Assembly (NCBI GenBank): GCA_013287645.1
Contig: JABDDJ010000005.1
Coordinates: 1-64,000 of the forward strand
Reading direction: 5' to 3'
Source of the DNA: Chlamydiota bacterium
Lineage (GTDB): Bacteria > Chlamydiota > Chlamydiia > Chlamydiales > JABDDJ01
DNA: 64,000 nt
The translations under genes were made by a program, and so were the position numbers. Under the pieces are notes generated by a model that was given only the letters and a program-made list of their open reading frames with translations, made no database searches and had not been told where the DNA came from. Below, one piece after another: positions 51,596 to 61,789 of this stretch. Within the stretch, counting starts at the first letter, position 1, and every line of letters begins with the position of its first letter.

Positions 51596-53167
51596 ATGAA
51601 AAAAATAGTTAATATTCTCGTCATAGTCTTCATCGCAGCCATCGCTGGCTATTCTGCTTACTGGTATGTGATCGCTAACCAAGCAGAAGAAGATTTCAAA
51701 AAATATTTAGCTAGCTGGCAAAACGAACATAACTCTAGACAATTCACCTACGACAAAATCACCAAAGATGGCTTTCCCACTCATATTAATCTACGCATTG
51801 AAAATCCTCACTTCTCCTCTAAAGAACTCGATCTAAAAACGGAAGGATCGCTCTCTCTCTCCGTACCTCTATGGAGCAAAGAACGCATTATATCTCTTCA
51901 AGGCGACACTAAAACCCGCTTTTTTCCCCATTCTAAAAATGAAAAATCTATTCCCAAGCTATCTTGGAATGGTGAATCTACTTTAACCCTCTCCGACCAT
52001 AACATCACCCACTTCCAAATCCTGAATTTCATCCTCTTCTCCTCAGATGAGAACATCATCGATAGTTCTCAAATTTCCTTTGTCTCACTCAAAAATAATC
52101 TCAATCAATTCTCTTTTTTAAATGAAGCCGATGAAAAAGAGCCTGTCGATGTAAAGGGCGGACCTTTCGAATTTTCTGTCTCAAAACGCTCCTACGGCAA
52201 AGATCAACTAGAATATCCCTTCTCCCTTTCTCAAAAAGATTTAACTATCCAAGGTCCTCCCGTTAACTCCACAGAGATCGCCGACCTCGGCACTATGAAC
52301 TTTGATTTTGATGGAAGTATCTGCTATCCAGATCCCGCCCTCTGGGCTTCTATCGAAAAAGCCCCCTATGCCCCACGCGACGCAGAACTCTGCATCAAAC
52401 TGAACCACCTCAACTTTCAATCTGACATTGGAAGTTCTAAATGGAACAATTTTATACTCTCTTTAAAACAAGAACAGACCAAATGGACAGGAATATTTAA
52501 ACTCAATGACAATTCCGTCTTAACCGAAAAATATGAAACCCTAATCAAAAAACAGCTAGCAGCTCAACTAAAAGATCCCGAATTCAAAAAAGATATCCTC
52601 AACAACAACGAAGAGCTATATAAGAAAATCATCGCTCATCAAGATGATATTATAGGCTTAGTTCCTTCGCTTGAAACTATCCACAAGCTAGATTCAAAAT
52701 GGGATATTATCGGTACTGCTGATGTTGAAAATCAACATGTCAACAAAGCTCATCTTACCGTCAACACTGTCGAATATGACGTTCCACCTTATCAGCTATC
52801 ACTCAGCGGTGAAGCACAGACAACTGATGGTATGCAACACCCCACATTTAACGGCACTCTTAAAATAGTAAACTATAAACAGCTCATTGAACAGCTCTCT
52901 GCCTATGCCAACAGAGTCATTGCTGTCTATAACAAAATCCAAGTCGATGACAAAACTACTCCTCCGCTTCCCATCATCAACCCAGCAAGTGTAAAAAGCA
53001 CCCTAGCTTTTCTCCAAGGCATCTCCGATGATCCCAACAAAGAGAGCTCTGACCTAAAAACTACGGTTACTTATTCCGAAGAAAACCAATGGAAAATCGG
53101 GACACTCACACTCAACGACTTCCTCGAAAAATTCATGCAAGTCGTGATAGCGTTTATACAGCAATAA
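51596..53167 (+). CDS. DUF2125-like exported protein
   Basis: The protein has 523 residues with an N-terminal hydrophobic anchor (IVNILVIVFIAAIAGYSAYW), then a long beta-rich region with the DUF2125-type start YDKITKDGFPTHINLRIENP, where a phrase of this kind (xxxxTSGFPFRFR) is usual. The anchor suggests a periplasmic protein, perhaps AsmA-like and involved in lipid or envelope homeostasis. It follows the ABC exporter by 11 bases and may be in the same operon. Confidence 0.65.
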   Translation: MKKIVNILVIVFIAAIAGYSAYWYVIANQAEEDFKKYLASWQNEHNSRQFTYDKITKDGFPTHINLRIENPHFSSKELDLKTEGSLSLSVPLWSKERIISLQGDTKTRFFPHSKNEKSIPKLSWNGESTLTLSDHNITHFQILNFILFSSDENIIDSSQISFVSLKNNLNQFSFLNEADEKEPVDVKGGPFEFSVSKRSYGKDQLEYPFSLSQKDLTIQGPPVNSTEIADLGTMNFDFDGSICYPDPALWASIEKAPYAPRDAELCIKLNHLNFQSDIGSSKWNNFILSLKQEQTKWTGIFKLNDNSVLTEKYETLIKKQLAAQLKDPEFKKDILNNNEELYKKIIAHQDDIIGLVPSLETIHKLDSKWDIIGTADVENQHVNKAHLTVNTVEYDVPPYQLSLSGEAQTTDGMQHPTFNGTLKIVNYKQLIEQLSAYANRVIAVYNKIQVDDKTTPPLPIINPASVKSTLAFLQGISDDPNKESSDLKTTVTYSEENQWKIGTLTLNDFLEKFMQVVIAFIQQ

Positions 53168-53244
53168 TTAAACGCAAAGGCGCAAAGTCGCAAAGAAATT
53201 TATTTATTTGTTTTCTTTGCGACTTTGCGCCTTTGCGTTTAATT
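53166..53244. terminator. GCAAAGGCGC-type palindrome, perfect 33-bp arms
   Basis: AATTAAACGCAAAGGCGCAA... (53166-53198) is mirrored exactly at 53212-53244 around a 13-base loop. It lies between the convergent DUF2125-like and LOG-family genes and is the best-preserved member of its family. Confidence 0.8.
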
Positions 53245-53249
53245 CTGCA

Positions 53250-54284
53250 TTAAATAGCATTAATTTGATCAATTAATGCTCTCAGTAACCCAAAGCGACG
53301 CCGCACAAACCGAAACACCAGCCTCGGTAAGCCCATATACTCTGTCTCTTCAGGCAACGCTGGACACTGGGTTATTTGTCCACTGGCAATAATCTGAGAA
53401 AATTTTTCATTTAAAAGATTAACTTGTTCTTCTTGCAAAGGCTCTTGCAAGCGTATCACTAAATTATCTCCCACATATCTGCTTGAATGATACTTCTTAT
53501 AAAATGTCTCCAAATGGATAATTGCACTAGATACGTCCAAAGCCCGATAATAAAAATTCAGGTCTGCCTCATCGATCATCTTCTTCGACAACATCGTCTC
53601 CTGAATAAAGTTCTGCCAATGCTTCCAATAATCCCCTCCAGTACCTTCTAGCAACACTACAGGAACAATCTCTCCCTTTCCCGTCTGCATCAATGTCAAA
53701 GCCTCAAAAAGCTCATCCATTGTCCCTACGCCTCCAGGAAACACCACAATCGCATCAGAATGACTCATAAACATTAATTTGCGGGTAAAGAAATAGCGAA
53801 AAATAATCGCTTTAGTATCGCCCTCTAAGAGATCGTTCACACTATTCTCAAAAGGCAAACGGATAGACAATCCAAAGCGGGCATGGCTGCTCTGTCCCTC
53901 TAATCCTGCTCTCATTATTCCATGAGCACCACCTGTAATGCACATCCACCCCTTCTCCGCAATGGCAGCACTAAATTCCCGAGCTGTAACATAGTCCGCA
54001 TGGTCTACAGGAGTACGCGCAGAACCGAAAATGCTGACTTTTCTCACCGCAGGATAACCATTAAAAATACGAAATGCGTACCGCATCTCTTTGAGGGCAC
54101 GGTTCATCAACTTAATCTGCCCTGTATCATGCTCTCCTTTTAACAGCTTTAAACTGTTCAGGATCATCTGTGATATCAGCTCATCCTCTAATGTCCCAGG
54201 ATGGCCTCCACAATGAACTAGCAGCTCTTCAATATTTTCTAACAGTGTTGGGTCGTTAAAAAGGGTCATTTCACAACTCTTCAT
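53250..54284 (-). CDS. LOG-family protein (lysine decarboxylase-like fold)
   Basis: The protein has 344 residues. The LOG motif PGGVGTMDELFEALTLMQTG is present, and the upstream ITGGAHGIMRAGLEGQ segment matches the N-terminal nucleotide-binding part. Known members cleave cytokinin ribotides or other nucleoside 5'-monophosphates. The C-terminal 80 residues extend beyond the core. The start may be ATG 54284 or ATG 54269; both overlap or abut the stop of the 1758-residue gene, so translation is coupled. Confidence 0.87.
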   Translation of the reverse strand: MKSCEMTLFNDPTLLENIEELLVHCGGHPGTLEDELISQMILNSLKLLKGEHDTGQIKLMNRALKEMRYAFRIFNGYPAVRKVSIFGSARTPVDHADYVTAREFSAAIAEKGWMCITGGAHGIMRAGLEGQSSHARFGLSIRLPFENSVNDLLEGDTKAIIFRYFFTRKLMFMSHSDAIVVFPGGVGTMDELFEALTLMQTGKGEIVPVVLLEGTGGDYWKHWQNFIQETMLSKKMIDEADLNFYYRALDVSSAIIHLETFYKKYHSSRYVGDNLVIRLQEPLQEEQVNLLNEKFSQIIASGQITQCPALPEETEYMGLPRLVFRFVRRRFGLLRALIDQINAI

Positions 54285-57200
54285 CGCTTTCGGTAAAATA
54301 ACTATCCGTTTTCTCTAATTCTTTTTCTATTTCATCATACCATTTCAATTCCATTATGGCACGGTTCAGATAAGAATTAATAAGAAGTATTATTGGACAG
54401 AATTTGTCTAGGTTCCACTTTTCTACATGATTATTTATATCGTTCCCTAAAGCGATGATCATGGCCTTTTCTTCCCTCATTTTTCGAGCATCTAATAGTA
54501 CGATCCAATTTAAACAACTTGGTACAAAAATACTAGTCTGCTCTGAAGGCAGATTCTCTAAGACGAAAAGAATAATCGTATTCATTTTATTTTTAATTGA
54601 ATCCCAAGAGTCAGAAGGGATTTCGCTTATAGATTTTAATCCAGTAATGAGCATGTTCAAAAGTTCAACACTGTGTTGTATAACAGCTAAATAATTTTCA
54701 TTTGATCTATCTTTTATTCTTACCACAGAAAGCAACGCAAACAAAATTACAGGACGATTGTTGTTGGATGGCTTAAGCCATAGACTTTTATCTAATTCCT
54801 TAATAAATTTCCGAATTTGCCAGAAAAACTCTTCTTGATGGATCTGATGACTTGGTTTAGACAAAATTAAATCCAGATAAGTAGGGATCAATTTACAGTA
54901 TTTAGCATAGCAATAGAATGCATATTTTAGTCCATGTTCATCCAAACAATGAGCCATTGATGATTGTCTTAATCGTTTTCCATAAGAATGTAAAAGCTCT
55001 AATTGAAGTTCGTGATCCTCTTTTTTGTTTCTGAAAAAGGGCAATCTAAGATGAAGACAAAAATTATAAAAGGCCTCCTTCTTTATATTTTTTCTGCTCT
55101 TGTCGATATCAGAACATAAAAACGTTTCATAAAAACTCCTACATTCTTTAATGAAATTTTGATAAGAAATTCCTCCAAGAAGCTCTATATTTTCCAAAAT
55201 GAAACACATCTCTTCAAATATAAATTCAATCTGTTGATCGGTTAACAGTATCTTCATTCTTAACTGAGAAAATGTTTGTGTTGCTATGTCTAAATGATGA
55301 GGTGAAGAACGTATACTTCCGTGAAGTTTGATCAAATGGGTTTGCAATAAATCAAAAGCATCAGAAGAAAATTTAATCAATCTAATGGAATATTTTAAAT
55401 AAAAGAGATGAAGATCGATACCGATATCCCATATATCTTCAATGAGAGAGTCCGATAAAATAATTGAAAATGATCCCACGTTGATGAAAAATTCTTTATG
55501 CGGATCTTGTAAAAGTTCATTACTTTTTAAATCTTTAATAATCAATTTAGTTTGCTTATATACCTGTTTCAGTTCATCCATCTGAAAATTAAAACCATCC
55601 CTTCCGAAGCACAAAAATATTTTTGACAATATTATTTCATTAATTTGCTTTTTAATATCATGATTAAAATCGAAATCTGTTTCTGTTCTAGGTAAAAGGT
55701 CTATTAAAAGACTATACTGTGTATTCGAAATGAAAATTTTAATAAAGTTAAATAATTCCAATTTAGTCAATGAACCTTTACTTTTATTTTTAAAGGCCAA
55801 TAGAATGAGTTCCCAAAACTGTTTACGCGCTAATGGATCTTCTGAATTAGGAAGCTGATCAAAAAATTTCAGTTCTTTTAGGTCCCATAAATGATAATGA
55901 CTTTCAAAACTCGTCTTAAAATAATTTCCAAGACGTCCAAAGATATAATCAAAACGACTGTTGTCTTTTAGGGCCTTGACTAACTGAATCAATTTACGTG
56001 TTAAAACTTCTGGTTCTTTCTCAATCAAAAACCACATCAGAAAAGCTAATAAAAATTCTGGTTCAGAGTTTATGATCAAAGCAGAATTTTTAAGCACAAA
56101 GGTATATGCTTTGTTAATAATAGAAGTTTTTAGAACTACTTTTTTAGAAGTATAAACTTTAATAAAGTATTTCCAAATAGTAACACAGTCTTTGTCGTCT
56201 TTTAGAACAAGTAGCTTCTCAAAACAATTCTCAAATGCTTGGATACAGTTGGGAATCTGATGTAGGCTATTATTGAAATCGCTTGACCAATTAAATTCTT
56301 GTAAACAGGCAATAGTCTCATTTATGAGAAAAGAAAAGTGTTGCTTAATTACTTCACCCCAATGTAAAAACCACTCTTTCTTAAGTTTTGGTAATATGAC
56401 TATTTTATTTTGATTAAGTAAATTAAATAATTTCACAATTAATAACTGCTTGTTACTGTCTAAAACTAATTTTATGATCTTTTTTGTAAACATATGTAAA
56501 TTATTTGAATTATAATCTAACAAACTGAGACTTAGACTAAGCTCTTTATCCGATAAATCCTTACTCTTAAAATAATTCTTTTGCAATTGACCTGCTAACC
56601 CTTCAAGGACATTTTTAAGTTTATCTGTCTTATTCCACGCAAGTTGGAAAAACTCAATCAAATCATCTACATTTTTACTGTCACAACATCTCTTAAATAA
56701 ATCTGGAACCCTCTTATTCCATTCATCAAAATCAATAAAACCAGCCAGAAAAGCTTTACTCCAAATACTCAGTTCGGCTTTATTTAAAAGCTTAGGTATT
56801 TTTTCAGCATTCTCTACAGGATTACCTACAATTTTATCAGAATTGTTTATAATGACACCTAAATAGGCATTATCACTCATCTTAGCGTGAAGAAAACTAA
56901 TCAAATCATGAAGACAGGCCTTGCGAATTCTATTTTTCTCTGTACTAATAAACGCTAATAGAGAAGGCATGATACGAGGTTCTAAAAACGGAAGAACTTC
57001 TTTAAAAAGTTTATACTTTATTAAATATTCAATCCATATACGCAATTGATCATTGAAACGATCGATAACGCGCTCAAAAAGTAATGGAGTAACTTCCAAA
57101 AGCCATTGTTCAATGAAGTTCATTTTTTCTTTTTCAGAGACTTCTATAAGAAGAATATTGAATTTCTCTATTTCTTTCCAAAAAAGCAAAAAGTCTGCAT

Positions 57201-59547
57201 CTGGAATAGTCATGATCAATTTTTTATAATGTGTAAGAAAAAAATGACAACCCTTATTTACACACAATTCCACCTCAAATTCAAGTTTAAGTGTTTGTTT
57301 AAAAATAGAGATAAACCTCTGAAAAAAGAGAAATAGATCGTAATTCTTTCTATCAAGCTTAAGATATTCAGTAATAGCTTGATAGATGTTAAACACACGG
57401 TCTAGCTTTACCACTATGCCTAAAAACGTTACGTCTGAATCTTCTTTAAGAAATTTTTTGAATCTATAAAGTTTGGTAATAATCACCTGCAAATCAGGCA
57501 CTCTAGTAATAGTATCAAATACCATTGCTAAAAATCCATTTGACTTATCCTGCTTCCTTTCGATTTTTTCCCATATCTTTACTAACGTTTCGGGAATAAT
57601 CTGACGAGGCCAGTCTTCTTCATTTACATTCCTAGTAACAAGATCTCTAGATTCAAGGATAAATGGATTACCTGTTTCACTAGGCCTAAGGTCTAAAAAT
57701 AGTATAGGAAGATGATTGATTTTTGATAGATGATATAACTTCCTCTCCCTCTCTTCGATCTGACCTAAATAACATTCTGCATGTCCGGGTAGGTTAGATA
57801 GAGCTTGGATAATCGATTTAGATAGATTAAAATATTTCCTCTTCTTGGATAGCTCTTGATTGGTTCTCCATGCATTATGTAAATTAAACCCAAACTCTTC
57901 CAATTCATGCGACTTGAGATATTTAACTTTTCCTACCACTAATCTCTGCGCTACTTGATAAGACTCTTCGAGATCATCCCATTTAAACCTTAGGAGGTCG
58001 ATAAAAAATTCTAACGCTTGATCTGGTCTTAGCATGCTAATCAAAACAGACAAAATTGGATTAAACTCAGGATCGATGAGTTTATTGGGATTGTTTTCAA
58101 TTTGATAAATAATTCTAGGAACTAATGTCTGTGCCATAGTATAGAAAAACTCATTCTCTACATCTGGCGTATTGGCATTATGCCAAGTCAAAAATTGAAT
58201 AAGTTCATTATCTGGAATAGCATTAAAAGAGACTTCAGGGTTAAGATCAAAAATTAATTTAAAAGCAGGAAGTATCCGAGAATAGCGTTCTTTTCTATGA
58301 AATAATTGATCTAAACAACTCTCCCAAGACATATTTCCAATAGTTAGATAATAACTGTCTGTTAGATCATCTATTACTTTTACTAATCGTTGAGTACTAC
58401 CTAAACCTCTTTTATAGATAGAAAAAATTGCAATTATTTCCAAAAAAGATAAATCACAAAATAAAAAAGTAACTTTATATTGTAACGACCTGCAGTTTTG
58501 CGATATATATTCCTTGATAAAGTTCCATGTTTTGTTAATCCTTTCGGATTCTTCTGGACGAATTTCTAATAAACTTGCACATGCCTGCATTGCAAAAGCG
58601 ATAGCCTTAGAAGAGCTCACGTTAAGTAGCTTATGAAAATGATCAAATATATCATGAACATACTGATCGCTGCAAAATCGACTACACAATGGCTTTTTAG
58701 GGTCAAACTCCTGCTTTCCTTCAATCACCTCCTCAAAATAATGCAAAGTATCCGTTGAATCTCTTTCAATGATTTCTTCTTGATAAACTCTTTTAGAGGA
58801 TACTTTTTTCTGACTTCCCAGTAGATAATCTAACATTAAACCCACTGCACTCACCTCTCTACTCAAAGAGAGAGGCTGCAACCACGTGTGCGCTTTATTG
58901 AAAAAAGAGGAGATAGGCAAGTAAAGGGCCTGCATACCATACTCCGACAAAAATCCCTCTTTTGCAATGATAATTTCTCGAATTGAATGAGCATTATGGT
59001 CTCTGTCAATGACTTGAGTCTTTAATGAAGGGGGCTTAAGACAAAGACTCCAAGGCTGCAGTTCTGGTAAACTGTTCTGCAATTGAGGTAAACATCCTCC
59101 TTTATCGAAAGATACTTCAATAATAATTTGCTTATGAGATGTTCGATTATTAACTATAGAAACATACTCATTATAATCAAAATATCTAGTAAACCCTATC
59201 GATTTAAAAACTCGTCGACAATACTCATATCCTAAAAAGCGAAATAACTCATTTCCACAAATATAAATTTCGTTAACTTTTTTAACTTTTTTCAAAATAA
59301 GCCGATATAAATCTTGTAAATTTAGATTAGAATAGGGAGGAACATGATAAATAAAAGATTTGAATATCTCTGCTTGCAAACACATTAAGTCTTTATAATC
59401 TAAACATAGTAAATTACTGTAAGGATTTTTTGAAAAACCCTCTACTACCCACTGACTTAAGGCAAAATTAAGATTCCATTGAGGAACTAGTTGATTAGGC
59501 CATAGATTTTGACCTATAGGTGCATACTTAGAATTTGGATATGTCAT
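54271..59547 (-). CDS. Giant hypothetical protein, 1758 residues
   Basis: This AT-rich gene encodes a mostly helical protein with no recognised domain. Regions such as LVKALKDNSRFDYIFGRLGN and LELFNFIKIFISNTQYSLLI look like a long helical solenoid, rich in Leu, Ile and Lys. It ends acidic (SYFTESDEEL). No signal peptide, transmembrane segment or repeated motif is obvious. It overlaps the LOG-family gene by 14 bases. It could be a large structural or effector protein found only in related chlamydiae. The codon and base use differ from the neighbouring housekeeping genes. Confidence 0.65.
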   Translation of the reverse strand: MTYPNSKYAPIGQNLWPNQLVPQWNLNFALSQWVVEGFSKNPYSNLLCLDYKDLMCLQAEIFKSFIYHVPPYSNLNLQDLYRLILKKVKKVNEIYICGNELFRFLGYEYCRRVFKSIGFTRYFDYNEYVSIVNNRTSHKQIIIEVSFDKGGCLPQLQNSLPELQPWSLCLKPPSLKTQVIDRDHNAHSIREIIIAKEGFLSEYGMQALYLPISSFFNKAHTWLQPLSLSREVSAVGLMLDYLLGSQKKVSSKRVYQEEIIERDSTDTLHYFEEVIEGKQEFDPKKPLCSRFCSDQYVHDIFDHFHKLLNVSSSKAIAFAMQACASLLEIRPEESERINKTWNFIKEYISQNCRSLQYKVTFLFCDLSFLEIIAIFSIYKRGLGSTQRLVKVIDDLTDSYYLTIGNMSWESCLDQLFHRKERYSRILPAFKLIFDLNPEVSFNAIPDNELIQFLTWHNANTPDVENEFFYTMAQTLVPRIIYQIENNPNKLIDPEFNPILSVLISMLRPDQALEFFIDLLRFKWDDLEESYQVAQRLVVGKVKYLKSHELEEFGFNLHNAWRTNQELSKKRKYFNLSKSIIQALSNLPGHAECYLGQIEERERKLYHLSKINHLPILFLDLRPSETGNPFILESRDLVTRNVNEEDWPRQIIPETLVKIWEKIERKQDKSNGFLAMVFDTITRVPDLQVIITKLYRFKKFLKEDSDVTFLGIVVKLDRVFNIYQAITEYLKLDRKNYDLFLFFQRFISIFKQTLKLEFEVELCVNKGCHFFLTHYKKLIMTIPDADFLLFWKEIEKFNILLIEVSEKEKMNFIEQWLLEVTPLLFERVIDRFNDQLRIWIEYLIKYKLFKEVLPFLEPRIMPSLLAFISTEKNRIRKACLHDLISFLHAKMSDNAYLGVIINNSDKIVGNPVENAEKIPKLLNKAELSIWSKAFLAGFIDFDEWNKRVPDLFKRCCDSKNVDDLIEFFQLAWNKTDKLKNVLEGLAGQLQKNYFKSKDLSDKELSLSLSLLDYNSNNLHMFTKKIIKLVLDSNKQLLIVKLFNLLNQNKIVILPKLKKEWFLHWGEVIKQHFSFLINETIACLQEFNWSSDFNNSLHQIPNCIQAFENCFEKLLVLKDDKDCVTIWKYFIKVYTSKKVVLKTSIINKAYTFVLKNSALIINSEPEFLLAFLMWFLIEKEPEVLTRKLIQLVKALKDNSRFDYIFGRLGNYFKTSFESHYHLWDLKELKFFDQLPNSEDPLARKQFWELILLAFKNKSKGSLTKLELFNFIKIFISNTQYSLLIDLLPRTETDFDFNHDIKKQINEIILSKIFLCFGRDGFNFQMDELKQVYKQTKLIIKDLKSNELLQDPHKEFFINVGSFSIILSDSLIEDIWDIGIDLHLFYLKYSIRLIKFSSDAFDLLQTHLIKLHGSIRSSPHHLDIATQTFSQLRMKILLTDQQIEFIFEEMCFILENIELLGGISYQNFIKECRSFYETFLCSDIDKSRKNIKKEAFYNFCLHLRLPFFRNKKEDHELQLELLHSYGKRLRQSSMAHCLDEHGLKYAFYCYAKYCKLIPTYLDLILSKPSHQIHQEEFFWQIRKFIKELDKSLWLKPSNNNRPVILFALLSVVRIKDRSNENYLAVIQHSVELLNMLITGLKSISEIPSDSWDSIKNKMNTIILFVLENLPSEQTSIFVPSCLNWIVLLDARKMREEKAMIIALGNDINNHVEKWNLDKFCPIILLINSYLNRAIMELKWYDEIEKELEKTDSYFTESDEEL

Positions 59548-59699
59548 ACTATTTTTATATCCACTTAAAACTCAGCAAAACATACCAGACTCACTAAAAA
59601 TTCACAATTCAATAAAATATCACATTTTATTCGTGACAAAAAACTCTATTTTCAGTCATTTTAGCGCTTTATTTATATGATAACACTTGCTAATTCATT

Positions 59700-60185
59700 A
59701 TGCGCTGCCCATACTGTGAACATGACGAACTCAAGGTAACTGATTCTCGCGAAGCAGCAGAACATAATGCTATTCGCCGCCGACGAGAATGTCAGAAATG
59801 CGCCAGACGCTTTACAACATTTGAAACTGTAGAATTAGCCTTGCAAGTACATAAACGAGATGGACGCTACGAAGACTTTCAGAAGCAAAAATTGCTCAAT
59901 GGTATCGCTGCTGCTTGCCGTCATACTACTGTTAGCAATGGCCAAGTCACAGAGCTCACTACGGCCATCACGGCTGAGCTAATGGAGAGTACTGTAAAAA
60001 CGATAACTACTACCGAGTTAGGAGATATTGTCATGCGCCATCTCCAGGAGCTAGACCCCGTAGCTTATATACGGTTTGCCTGTGTTTATAGGAGATTTAA
60101 AAAGCTCGATGAGCTGCAAAACCTGATGTCTTCTCTGCAGGCAAAAGATGAGAAAGTAGACTCATTTGTAATAAAAAGTAATTAG
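59700..60185 (+). CDS. nrdR: Transcriptional repressor NrdR
   Basis: The protein has 161 residues. The N-terminal zinc ribbon has cysteine pairs in MRCPYCEHDELKVTDSREA and RRRRECQKCARRFTTFETVE, followed by an ATP-cone domain (KRDGRYEDFQKQKLLNGIAA). It senses ATP/dATP and represses ribonucleotide reductase genes. It is followed by dksA and lspA in the same order as in Chlamydia. Confidence 0.95.
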   Translation: MRCPYCEHDELKVTDSREAAEHNAIRRRRECQKCARRFTTFETVELALQVHKRDGRYEDFQKQKLLNGIAAACRHTTVSNGQVTELTTAITAELMESTVKTITTTELGDIVMRHLQELDPVAYIRFACVYRRFKKLDELQNLMSSLQAKDEKVDSFVIKSN

Positions 60186-60238
60186 AGTTAAAATTAAATA
60201 AGTTCTTTACCAAGAAATGATGGACTTTAGGAGAGAGT

Positions 60239-60604
60239 ATGCCACTTAAAAAAAGCGAAATTGCCGAGTTTAAAAAGAAATTGCTCGCGATGCGCGCTCA
60301 ACTAACCAAAACCCTGCAAGGCTCCGCTGCTGAAGTCAAAACCCCTGATGAAGCAACAGGGTATTCGCAGCACCAAGCAGATCAAGGGACTGATGACTTT
60401 GACCGTACTATCAACCTAGAGTTGACAAGTAAAGAATTCAATACCTTGAAGCAGATTAATCGCGCCTTGCAGAAGATTGATGAGAATACCTACGGCATTT
60501 GCGATGTTTCAGGAGAAGAGATTCCTGCACCTCGGCTCTATGCAATACCTTATGCATGTGTGACAGTGAAAGTCCAAGAACAGATGGAAAAAGGGCAGCT
60601 TTGA
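60239..60604 (+). CDS. dksA: DksA/TraR-family regulator with an incomplete zinc finger
   Basis: The protein has 121 residues with a coiled-coil N terminus (SEIAEFKKKLLAMRAQLTK) and the DksA-type end GICDVSGEEIPAPRLYAIPY followed by ACVTVKVQEQ. Canonical DksA has four zinc cysteines; here the first (C in GICDVSG) remains, the second is Ser, and the last pair is reduced to one Cys (ACVTV). Some DksA paralogues work without zinc. The family binds RNA polymerase near its secondary channel. Its stop codon overlaps the lspA start. Confidence 0.85.
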   Translation: MPLKKSEIAEFKKKLLAMRAQLTKTLQGSAAEVKTPDEATGYSQHQADQGTDDFDRTINLELTSKEFNTLKQINRALQKIDENTYGICDVSGEEIPAPRLYAIPYACVTVKVQEQMEKGQL

Positions 60605-61116
60605 AATCTAAATATTTGTTTATAACTGCCCTCTGTCTTTTGGCTGTATCCCTCTTATCCTTAGATATTTGGACTAAATACGCTGTCTATTCTTCCTTTA
60701 AAGAAAGCCTCTTTTCTTTTGAAGAATACCCCGTTTTCCGCCATTTTTTTGGCATAGACCTCTCTATTACCTATACCGCTAATACTGGAGCAGCCTGGGG
60801 AATGCTCTCCTCGTGGCAAAACACCCTTCTTATTATACGAATGATTGCGGTCATCGGCCTACTAGCCTATATACTCTTCTACAATCACATTATTGGGCGT
60901 ACACTGCCCCTAATGCTCATTGCTATAGGAGCTATAGGAAACATCTTAGATTATTTTATTTACGGACATGTCGTCGACATGTTTCTCTTTACCTTTTGGG
61001 GCCATCCCTTTGCTGTTTTTAACGTTGCAGATGCAGCAATCAGCATTGGAGTCCTCCTACTCTGCCTGAATGCCTTAAAAACCAACCAAACACATGCAAA
61101 ACATACCCCCAGTTAG
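60601..61116 (+). CDS. lspA: Lipoprotein signal peptidase (LspA), TTG start
   Basis: The protein has 171 residues from TTG 60601, overlapping the dksA stop (TTGA). A longer frame from 60499 reads through the end of dksA and is not expected. Four membrane segments are visible, and the catalytic aspartates lie in IGNILDYFIYGHVVDM and FNVADAAISIG. It cleaves prolipoprotein signal peptides. It is part of the nrdR-dksA-lspA block. Confidence 0.92.
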   Translation: MKSKYLFITALCLLAVSLLSLDIWTKYAVYSSFKESLFSFEEYPVFRHFFGIDLSITYTANTGAAWGMLSSWQNTLLIIRMIAVIGLLAYILFYNHIIGRTLPLMLIAIGAIGNILDYFIYGHVVDMFLFTFWGHPFAVFNVADAAISIGVLLLCLNALKTNQTHAKHTPS

Positions 61117-61789
61117 TTCTGCCCATGCATCACCACAGCTGCAGGCTTCGAAGTGGATGGCACAACAAGCCCTGTTAGATTTTAGTGAAATGCAAGAGCT
61201 TTTTGCCATTTTAGAACAGCCCCAGCTCTATCTTTGCGGTAGCCTGTGGACACAAGAACAGTTCAAAGAACACAAAAAAGTATTTCTCGAATTTTATCAG
61301 AGCTACGTAGAGAAGCTAAAAAATGGAGAAATGCCCGATTTAACACAGTGTAGAACATATTTTTCAGCGTGCTTAACAGAAACCTCCGATGCCGTCTACC
61401 TCCAAGATGCACAGCAAGAACAGTATATTTTGCGCCCAAAACAGCCCATCATACAGCTTCAGCATCATACAATGAATTATTCCCCCCATGACGAAAAGAT
61501 GCGCAGCATGGTATTTGGCAAAGATATCATCAGCTGGGGAATCCAGTTTTCCTATCCGCAGATGTATCTAGATACGACGACAAATACGGTCAAACAGACC
61601 AATGAAGGCTCACATCCCAATGGAAGCCTATTTAAAACCCTCCAAAGATGGCTAAGACAGCATTCCCTGCCCATTACCTTTATAGTAGAAGGAAAAGCTA
61701 TTCCTACAGCAATACGTTTAGGAAAAAAATGCACAGAGTGGATTAAGAATGAGCCGCAGCTTCAAAAACATCAATTGCAGATACAATGA
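61094..61789 (+). CDS. Conserved hypothetical protein
   Basis: The protein has 231 residues and starts inside the 3' end of lspA. Its sequence (QQALLDFSEMQELFAILEQP; LYLCGSLWTQEQFKEHKKVF) is helical and Gln-rich, with a C-terminal beta part (ISWGIQFSYPQMYLDTTTNT). I do not recognise a family. It overlaps pncC by four bases, so the run lspA, this gene and pncC is one operon. Confidence 0.6.
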   Translation: MQNIPPVSSAHASPQLQASKWMAQQALLDFSEMQELFAILEQPQLYLCGSLWTQEQFKEHKKVFLEFYQSYVEKLKNGEMPDLTQCRTYFSACLTETSDAVYLQDAQQEQYILRPKQPIIQLQHHTMNYSPHDEKMRSMVFGKDIISWGIQFSYPQMYLDTTTNTVKQTNEGSHPNGSLFKTLQRWLRQHSLPITFIVEGKAIPTAIRLGKKCTEWIKNEPQLQKHQLQIQ

